Origin: Lentisphaeria bacterium
GTDB taxonomy: Bacteria > Verrucomicrobiota > Lentisphaeria > Victivallales > UBA1829
DNA length: 5,944 nt
NCBI GenBank assembly: GCA_019408975.1
Contig: DXVA01000218.1
Location: 1,570 to 7,513 of the forward strand
Reading direction: 5' to 3'
The stretch's first letter is position 1, and every line of letters starts with the position of its first letter. Shown here one piece after another: positions 5,916 through 5,944 of the stretch. The notes beneath the pieces were generated by a model, which saw only the letters and a program-made list of their open reading frames with translations, searched no databases and was not told the DNA's origin. Both the position numbers and the translations under genes were made by a program.

Positions 5916-5944
5916 CTGTCTCTTATACACATCTCCGAGCCCAC
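5916..5944. other. Nextera transposase adaptor read-through (artefact, not genomic)
   Basis: The 19-base Tn5 mosaic end CTGTCTCTTATACACATCT occupies 5916-5934, and CCGAGCCCAC, the next ten bases of the Nextera read-2 adaptor, occupies 5935-5944. The match is exact over all 29 bases. Read in reverse it encodes the well-known contaminant peptide MYKRQ. These bases should be trimmed; the contig ends at 5915. Confidence 0.97.

Noticed and set aside
5739..5930. Minus-strand frame beginning MYKRQ
   Set aside because: Its start lies inside the Nextera adaptor, and the frame is out of phase with the VirB10-like gene. It is an artefact.
1..5944. CRISPR array, tRNA or rRNA gene, insertion sequence
   Set aside because: No short regularly spaced direct repeats, no tRNA-like cloverleaf or rRNA stretch, and no transposase were found. 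The only Tn5 end is the sequencing adaptor.

Overview
The window is a single, tightly packed, minus-strand gene cluster from a Gram-negative bacterium, probably assembled from metagenomic or genomic short reads. Gram-negative is inferred from a lipoprotein with a clear lipobox and a VirB10/TrbI-type envelope-spanning channel protein. The lineage cannot be named from the sequence. Base composition looks moderate (roughly 48% GC by eye), start sites have good AGGAGG-like ribosome binding sites, and the words TTCCGG/CCGGAA are strikingly common.

Layout in the direction of transcription (right to left): (1) 5915-4882, a VirB10/TrbI-like protein whose 5' end is lost; (2) 4880-4263, a coiled-coil lipoprotein; (3) 4266-3946, a small protein with one membrane segment; (4) 3934-3068, a ParA/MinD-type ATPase of the sort found beside conjugation genes (TraL/VirC1/StbC-like); (5) 3065-2169, a protein with four copies of a ~40-residue helical module, a disordered tail and a terminal DDIPF like the tip of single-stranded DNA-binding protein (SSB); (6) 2148-1354, a protein with two membrane segments; (7) 1336 to the left edge, a long open frame of at least 445 residues with no stop in the window, carrying three degenerate ~86-residue tandem repeats and one copy of the helical module found in gene 5. 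Genes overlap by 4 bases or are separated by at most 20, so they are most likely one operon. No promoter, terminator, RNA gene, CRISPR array or transposon was seen.

The last 29 bases (5916-5944) exactly match the Nextera transposase adaptor and are not genomic. They create a false GTG start for gene 1 and a false 'MYKRQ' protein.

Working model (inference): this is part of a conjugative or type IV secretion locus. Genes 1-3 would contribute to the envelope channel. Gene 4 would position the DNA-processing complex. Genes 5 and 7 would handle DNA, with gene 5 recruiting host SSB-interacting repair or replication proteins through its tip. The least familiar and most interesting parts are genes 5-7.
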